A DNA stretch of 34,569 nucleotides from JB111 sp052093225 (GTDB taxonomy: Bacteria > Actinomycetota > Actinomycetes > Actinomycetales > Actinomycetaceae), in contig JBQDDG010000035.1 in assembly GCA_052093225.1 (NCBI GenBank), positions 1-34,569 of the forward strand, in the 5' to 3' direction. A program made the translations under genes and the position numbers. Below the pieces are notes generated by a model. That model made no database searches and was not told where the DNA came from. It was given only the letters and a program-made list of their open reading frames with translations. Below, piece by piece: positions 30,588-34,569 of the stretch (the stretch's first letter is position 1; each line of letters begins with the position of its first letter).

Positions 30588-31247
30588 ATGTCCCTGGCGC
30601 GTCGTCCTGCTGTCCTGCTCGCCCTCCTGCTCGCGACCACCGACCACTACGGCCACCACCGGCCCGCGCCGGACCCGGCCGAGGACGGGCGCGAGGAGGA
30701 GCTGCGGTCGCGCCTGGAGGAGGACCCGAACGACACCGTCGCCTTCAACGAGCTGGCCGAGATCGTCCGGCGGCACGGCGAGCAGTCACGGGCCGCCGAC
30801 CCGCTGACGGCCGACGTCCCCCAGTCGGACCCGGAGGGGGCGGACCTCGCGGTGTGGGCGCTGGCCGAGGAGCTCGCCGGGCGTCCCAACGCCTGGTACC
30901 CGCTCATCGAGCTCGCCCGACTCTCGGTGGCCGACGACCTCGACGGCGCCAACCGCCGCCTCGGCGCCGCGTGCGCGCGCGAGGAGACGGGGCTCGCGCT
31001 GGCCGAGTCCGTGTGGGTGCTGCGCGAGGCGGGACAGCCGACGAGCGCGCACGCGCTCGCGACCGCGCACTGGGACGCCGAGCAGCACGTGCCCGCCGCG
31101 GGACGCCAGATCACGCTCGCCGCGATCGAGTCCGAGCGGTACGAGGACGCCGAGCGCTACATCGACATCATCGGGGCGCGCCCCGGCGAGGAGACCGAGG
31201 CGCTCGTCGAGGAGCTGCGCTCGGTCCTCCGCTCCGCCAAGGACTGA
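30588..31247 (+). CDS. Conserved actinobacterial helical-repeat-like protein
   Basis: 219 residues. A short hydrophobic N-terminus (A-V-L-L-A-L-L-L-A) is followed by a His/Pro-rich stretch and then helical pairs with TPR-like spacing: E-E-E-L-R-S-R-L-E-E-D-P-N-D-T-V-A-F-N-E-L-A-E-I and A-W-Y-P-L-I-E-L-A-R-L. I have seen similar unnamed proteins in actinobacteria but know no function. A -10-like TATCCT (30576-30581) ends 6 bases before the ATG and there is no ribosome binding site, so the message may be leaderless. It is divergent from fabD and convergent with the thioredoxin gene (8 bases between stops). Other in-frame starts upstream (to 30450) would run through the repeat element. Confidence 0.75.
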   Translation: MSLARRPAVLLALLLATTDHYGHHRPAPDPAEDGREEELRSRLEEDPNDTVAFNELAEIVRRHGEQSRAADPLTADVPQSDPEGADLAVWALAEELAGRPNAWYPLIELARLSVADDLDGANRRLGAACAREETGLALAESVWVLREAGQPTSAHALATAHWDAEQHVPAAGRQITLAAIESERYEDAERYIDIIGARPGEETEALVEELRSVLRSAKD

Positions 31248-31255
31248 TTGCCCGG

Positions 31256-31690
31256 TCAGCCGCCGGCCGGGACCAGGCGGTCGAGGAGCTCGCGCACGGC
31301 CGAGAGCCGGGGCACGTCGTCCTGGCGGGCTAGCACCACGCCGTCCGGGTCCAGGACGAAGAACGTCGGGGTCAGCTCGATGCCGAGGCGCTCGGCGATC
31401 TCCAGGTGGCGCGTCACCTCGAGCTCGACGTGCCGTACACCGGGCTCGTGCTCGGCCACCCAGCCGAGCAGGCCGCGCGTGGAGCGGCACGGGGCGCAGA
31501 AGTTCGACGAGAACTGCAGCAGCGTCGCGCGCTCGCCCAGGGGGTGACGGAGCCCGAGCTCGTCCGCGCCGAGCACCGTGGCGTCGGCGTCAGCGCGGGC
31601 CACGGCCGTTCCGGGCACCGTGGCGTCTGCGTCGGCGCGTGCCACGGCGGCGCCGGAAGGCCCCCGGTGCGTGTCCGGTGAAGAGGTCAT
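31256..31690 (-). CDS. Thioredoxin-family protein
   Basis: 144 residues. The active-site motif is C-A-P-C (W-C-x-x-C with Phe-Cys-Ala-Pro-Cys; W replaced by N-F), followed by R-x-T-R-G-L-L-G-W. The cis-Pro loop is L-T-P-T-F-F-V-L, and the end is a normal thioredoxin helix. It would reduce disulfides in the cytoplasm or act as a small redox partner. The N-terminal 45 residues are not part of the fold and contain two copies of a 14-residue A-V-A-R-A-D-A-D-A-T-V unit encoded by a 42-bp tandem duplication. No signal peptide is visible. Confidence 0.85.
   Translation of the reverse strand: MTSSPDTHRGPSGAAVARADADATVPGTAVARADADATVLGADELGLRHPLGERATLLQFSSNFCAPCRSTRGLLGWVAEHEPGVRHVELEVTRHLEIAERLGIELTPTFFVLDPDGVVLARQDDVPRLSAVRELLDRLVPAGG
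31573..31656. repeat. 42-bp tandem duplication in the thioredoxin gene
   Basis: Copies 31573-31614 and 31615-31656 are alike at most positions and keep the frame (14 codons each). They code for the low-complexity N-terminal extension. Confidence 0.85.
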
Positions 31691-31743
31691 GCGACGGCGT
31701 GCTCCTGGTCGAAAGTCGTGGACGGACGTGTTCCGTCGTCCCT

Positions 31744-31780
31744 ACGGTTCAACCGTCGACGACGCCGAACATTCCTGTTC
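31744..31780. promoter_or_regulatory. Two inverted repeats upstream of the SGNH hydrolase gene
   Basis: ACGGTT-C-AACCGT (31744-31756) is perfect, and GAACA-TTCC-TGTTC (31767-31780) is perfect. Both lie in the 175-base divergent region between the thioredoxin and hydrolase genes and could be operators. No regulator gene is adjacent. Confidence 0.45.
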
Positions 31781-31865
31781 CGCGGCAGACTCGCCCCGCG
31801 CCGTCACAGCGAGCACACCACCTGCACGGACACAGCGACGACACGCACGGAACGGAGAGAGCCGA

Positions 31866-33017
31866 ATGCCGATCAGCACGCCCATCACCCCTGCGCTCGT
31901 GCGCGGGAGCGACCACCTGGAGACGACGCCCCGCGGGCTACGACCTCACCGGCTCCCCGAATGGGTCCACGCCCAGGTGCCCGACGGCATGCTGGGGGAC
32001 AGGGAGGCCCAGCCGTCGGGCGTGCGACTGGCGATGACCACCAAGGCGCAGCGCATCGAGCTCGTCTGCCACCCCACCCGTCCCACCTACCGGGGCCTCA
32101 CCCGGCCCCGGGGCAACGTGGACCTGGTCGTCGACGGCGAGCTTCTCGCGAGCGACCCGCTCACCGGCGGGGACGCCGTCGAGACCGATCTGCAGACCGG
32201 CGAGACAGCGATCGTCGAGGGGGAACCGCACGTCACCCGCTTCAGCGGGATCGGCGCTCGGACGAATCGGGTCGAGCTGTGGCTCCCGCACAACGAGTCG
32301 ATCGAGCTCATCGAGCTGCGGACGGACGCACCCATCGTTCCCGCGCCGGAAGATCGCCGGCGATGGCTGCACCACGGGAGCTCCATCAGCCAGGGCTCGA
32401 ACGCCACCTCGCCGGCCCGTACGTGGGCCGCGACCGCTGCCCGCCTGGGTGGCGTCGAGCTGCGCAACCTCGGCTTCGGAGGCAGCGCCCTCGTCGATCC
32501 GTTCATGGCGCGCGTGATGCGCGATACTCCGGCCGATCTCATCAGCATCAAGCTCGGCATCAACGTCGTGAACGCCGACGCGATGCGACTGCGGTCGTTC
32601 GTCCCTGCCGTGCACGGCTTCCTCGACACCGTCCGCGACGGCCACCCCACGACGCCGTTGCTCCTCGTCTCGCCGATCTACTGCGGGATCCACGAGCACA
32701 CGCCGGGCCCCGGCATGTTCGACACCGAGAGCCTCAGCGCCGGGGAGGTGCGTTTCGCCGCCGGCGGCGATCCCACGGACACCGGAACCGGCCGCCTCAC
32801 CCTCTCGATCGTCCGCGACGTGCTCGCCTCGATCGCCGCGAGCAGGGACGATCCGCACCTCCACCATCTCGACGGCACCACGCTGTACGGGGAGCCGGAC
32901 TCCTCGGAGCACCCCCTCCCTGATGCCCTTCATCCCGACACCGCGACGCACGAGCTGATCGGTGTGCGCTTCGCACAGCACGCCTTCTCGGAAGCCGGCC
33001 GGCTCGCCGAGCACTGA
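31866..33017 (+). CDS. SGNH/GDSL-type esterase
   Basis: 383 residues from ATG 31866, with GGAGAGA about 7 bases upstream. The N-terminal part (to about 160) is beta-rich and resembles the jelly-roll domain that precedes SGNH domains in carbohydrate esterases. Block I is H-H-G-S-S-I-S-Q-G (169-177; nucleophile Ser172 or 173), block II N-L-G-F-G-G-S (201-207), block III K-L-G-I-N-V-V-N (229-236), and the acid/base pair is in L-P-D-A-L-H-P-D (351-358). The most likely reaction is deacylation of an ester on a sugar or lipid. No signal peptide is seen, so it is probably cytoplasmic, which fits a sugar-catabolic enzyme; it stands alone. Confidence 0.85.
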   Translation: MPISTPITPALVRGSDHLETTPRGLRPHRLPEWVHAQVPDGMLGDREAQPSGVRLAMTTKAQRIELVCHPTRPTYRGLTRPRGNVDLVVDGELLASDPLTGGDAVETDLQTGETAIVEGEPHVTRFSGIGARTNRVELWLPHNESIELIELRTDAPIVPAPEDRRRWLHHGSSISQGSNATSPARTWAATAARLGGVELRNLGFGGSALVDPFMARVMRDTPADLISIKLGINVVNADAMRLRSFVPAVHGFLDTVRDGHPTTPLLLVSPIYCGIHEHTPGPGMFDTESLSAGEVRFAAGGDPTDTGTGRLTLSIVRDVLASIAASRDDPHLHHLDGTTLYGEPDSSEHPLPDALHPDTATHELIGVRFAQHAFSEAGRLAEH

Positions 33018-33033
33018 CCTCCCACGAGAGCGC

Positions 33034-33049
33034 GGCGAGTCCCCTCGCC
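33034..33049 (+). terminator. Weak terminator candidate after the SGNH gene
   Basis: GGCGAG/CTCGCC, 6-bp perfect stem with loop TCCC, 17 bases after the stop. It could serve the convergent lipoprotein gene too. There is no U-run. Confidence 0.4.
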
Positions 33050-33123
33050 CACCTCGTCGATCTCGTTGCAGCCGTCGACGGCGAAGATTCCTGCTCCGCC
33101 ACAGGCCCGCCGTGTGCTCTCGG

Positions 33124-34149
33124 CTACGAGTCCCACGAGAACGGCTCGAGGACTGGATGCGCCGGCGGTGAGTCGGCCGACACGTCGCGGTCCTGGTAGT
33201 ACCCGAGGATGTACCAGGCGTCCCCGTGCGGGTAGATAATTGTGCGCCTCGAGTCGGAGAGATAGATGATCTCGAGTGCATGGCAGTCTGCGGTCTCGCA
33301 CTGCGGGGTCCCGTACGAGATCTCGTGCTCGACCATGAATCTGGGTGGATAGACCGGGTCCTGGTGGACCGACAAGGCGGTGACCTCCACCTCGAGGTCG
33401 GTCACGCGTGGTTGGTCGGGCTGGACCACGTCGTTGTAGATGTTGGGCCCGGACTCCTCGCCGTTCTCGTCCTCGTCGTCCGGGTCCGTCCATCGAAGAT
33501 GATGGACGGGGAGGCCGCCGTTCTCCTCGAGGTTCTCGAGGATCAGTTCCGCCAGCCCGGGGTCGAAGCGCCAACGATTCTGGCCGAACCAGTCTCGGTG
33601 ATCCTCTGGTCGAGGACTGCGTAGGACGTCGGAGTCGACCACCTCTTCGACGACGTACTGGGAGGCCCGAGCGACGGCGTCGTCCGCGAGCGCGAGCGTC
33701 TCCTCGTCGTCGGCCCCCTCCACCTCGACGTCATCGGGCACTCGGAGAAGGGGCGAGTCCTCGGCGAGCTCGATCGAGATGTAGGGGCCGACATCGTCCT
33801 CGTCGCCCGGCCCCCGGGCGAACTCGGGTCCGAGCTCCGTCGAGTGCCCCTCCGGGAGCGGCAGCTGTGCGATCTGCCGGGTGGTCCGAAACTGGGTGTC
33901 CTTGATCCGGGTGCGCTCGACGCCGACGGCGTGCGCCACGGAGACCCCTGAGAGCGCGACGTCCGGGCCACGCGCCCCACCGTCTCCTGCCGGTCCGCAT
34001 GAAGCGACGAGCATCGCGAGGACGACGCCGAGCACTGCGATCCACCGTGCGCGGCGGGCCGGCGGTCCGGGAACGGTGCGACCCGGCGAGCGCGCGTCGC
34101 CGGCGTGATGGGAAGGGTCAGGACGGATCGGGGCGTGCTGAACGGGCAC
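33124..34149 (-). CDS. Hypothetical lipoprotein
   Basis: 341 residues from GTG 34149, chosen for GAGGAG 6 bases upstream. A polar N-terminus of about 33 residues precedes W-I-A-V-L-G-V-V-L-A-M-L and the lipobox L-V-A-S-C (about residues 47-51), so it should be lipidated and face outside. The mature part is rich in Asp and Glu, with a D-P-D-D-E-D-E-N-G-E-E segment. A C-terminal beta-like domain contains C-E-T-A-D-C (possible disulfide) and ends W-Y-I-L-G-Y-Y-Q-D-R. I do not recognise the family. The N-terminal extension is longer than usual for lipoprotein signals; internal ATG or GTG starts near the hydrophobic core are possible. Confidence 0.7.
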   Translation of the reverse strand: MPVQHAPIRPDPSHHAGDARSPGRTVPGPPARRARWIAVLGVVLAMLVASCGPAGDGGARGPDVALSGVSVAHAVGVERTRIKDTQFRTTRQIAQLPLPEGHSTELGPEFARGPGDEDDVGPYISIELAEDSPLLRVPDDVEVEGADDEETLALADDAVARASQYVVEEVVDSDVLRSPRPEDHRDWFGQNRWRFDPGLAELILENLEENGGLPVHHLRWTDPDDEDENGEESGPNIYNDVVQPDQPRVTDLEVEVTALSVHQDPVYPPRFMVEHEISYGTPQCETADCHALEIIYLSDSRRTIIYPHGDAWYILGYYQDRDVSADSPPAHPVLEPFSWDS

Positions 34150-34426
34150 GAAGGACTCCTCGGTCGAACCATGACGGGGGCCTCGGCCCGACGGGGGTTC
34201 GGACCTGCACGTTCACGCTAGGAAAGTCCGCGGAGCGCCCGTGGAGTTCTCCACAGGCGTCTTGCGCTCCGCCGTCGGGCAGGAGAGATGAGCCGGCTGG
34301 CAACGGTGAGCCGGGCAGGAGAGACGAGCCGGCGAGGCAGCACGTGAGGGCCAGGCAGAACGAGACGTCTTGGAACGACGAGAAGGGGCGCCCGGCCGAA
34401 GCCGGGCGCCCCTTCTGACGTGAACT
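34150..34426. other. Intergenic region upstream of the lipoprotein gene
   Basis: About 277 bases with no gene that I can support. It contains a 22-bp direct repeat with one mismatch (cgggcaggagagaYgagccggc, 34275-34296 and 34312-34333) and the terminator-like hairpin at 34381-34416. Confidence 0.5.
34381..34416. terminator. Very strong hairpin with CGAA loop
   Basis: AGAAGGGGCGCCCGGC (34381-34396) and its exact complement (34401-34416) form a 16-bp stem closed by the tetraloop CGAA. It stands 11 bases from the repeat array. It may terminate a gene that enters from the right edge, or belong to a small RNA; no gene for it to serve is visible here. Confidence 0.75.
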
Positions 34427-34569
34427 CGCCCCTCACTCGTGAGGAAAACGCCCCTCACTCGTGAGGAAAATACCCCTCACTCGTGAGGAAAACGCCCCTC
34501 ACTCGTGAGGAAAACGCCCCTCACTCGTGAGGAAAACGCCCCTCACTCGTGAGGAAAATACCCCTCACT
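34427..34569. repeat. Array of 22-bp palindromic tandem repeats, cut by the window end
   Basis: Six full units (starts 34427, 34449, 34471, 34493, 34515, 34537) and half of a seventh (34559-34569). The unit is cg or ta, then cccctcactcgtgaggaaaa. The core CCTCAC-TC-GTGAGG is a perfect inverted repeat followed by AAAA. Order of the two-base variants: cg, cg, ta, cg, cg, cg, ta. There are no spacers between units. The end of the window inside the array suggests that the assembly stopped there. Confidence 0.95.

Noticed and set aside
34427..34569. CRISPR array
   Set aside because: The 22-bp units are directly joined without unique spacers, and no cas genes are present.

Overview
The window comes from a high-GC actinobacterium, most likely of the order Micrococcales (Cellulomonas/Georgenia-like). 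The reasons are GC-rich third codon positions, frequent GTG and 4-nt ATGA/GTGA start-stop overlaps, a type II fatty-acid cluster in the order fabD-fabH-acpP-fabF, and a DUF3145 gene. It looks like a draft scaffold: it contains a 100-N gap, begins inside a gene and ends inside a tandem repeat.

Positions 1-6000 hold a partial gene, a zinc-ribbon N-formylglutamate-amidohydrolase-like protein, a small ankyrin protein, an ABC-F ribosome-protection-type ATPase preceded by a 9-codon leader ORF, then two toxin-antitoxin pairs in a row (PemK/MazF-type and RES-Xre), and an elongator-type tRNA-Met(CAT). Positions 6100-19180 hold a pRiA4b ORF-3-like protein, an SRPBCC protein, a small conserved protein, adenosine/adenine deaminase, tRNA-Asn, peptide deformylase, a truncated ASCH remnant and four MFS exporters. 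Two of the exporters form operons with their own regulators (exporter-TetR, then wHTH-exporter), each with a visible palindromic operator candidate. The N gap lies inside one exporter gene. The contig ends overlap by exactly 55 bp, so the gene is probably intact.

Positions 19180-26814 are an accessory insertion between the DUF3145 gene and fabF. It holds a methyltransferase plus peptide/metal-type ABC importer operon with a Fur/Zur-like box on its promoter, and a mycofactocin-type SDR. Between these two cargoes lies a relic made of the 3' end of fabF joined back-to-back to the 3' end of the DUF3145 gene. The two cargoes are therefore each bounded by direct repeats of host-gene 3' ends, as expected from two successive acquisitions at one junction.

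Positions 26815-30432 are fabF, acpP, fabH and fabD on the minus strand, with strong hairpins between acpP and fabF. The end of the window holds a small helical-repeat-like protein, a thioredoxin, an SGNH hydrolase, a lipoprotein, a strong hairpin and an array of 22-bp palindromic tandem repeats that runs off the right edge. A single copy of the same motif lies upstream of fabD.
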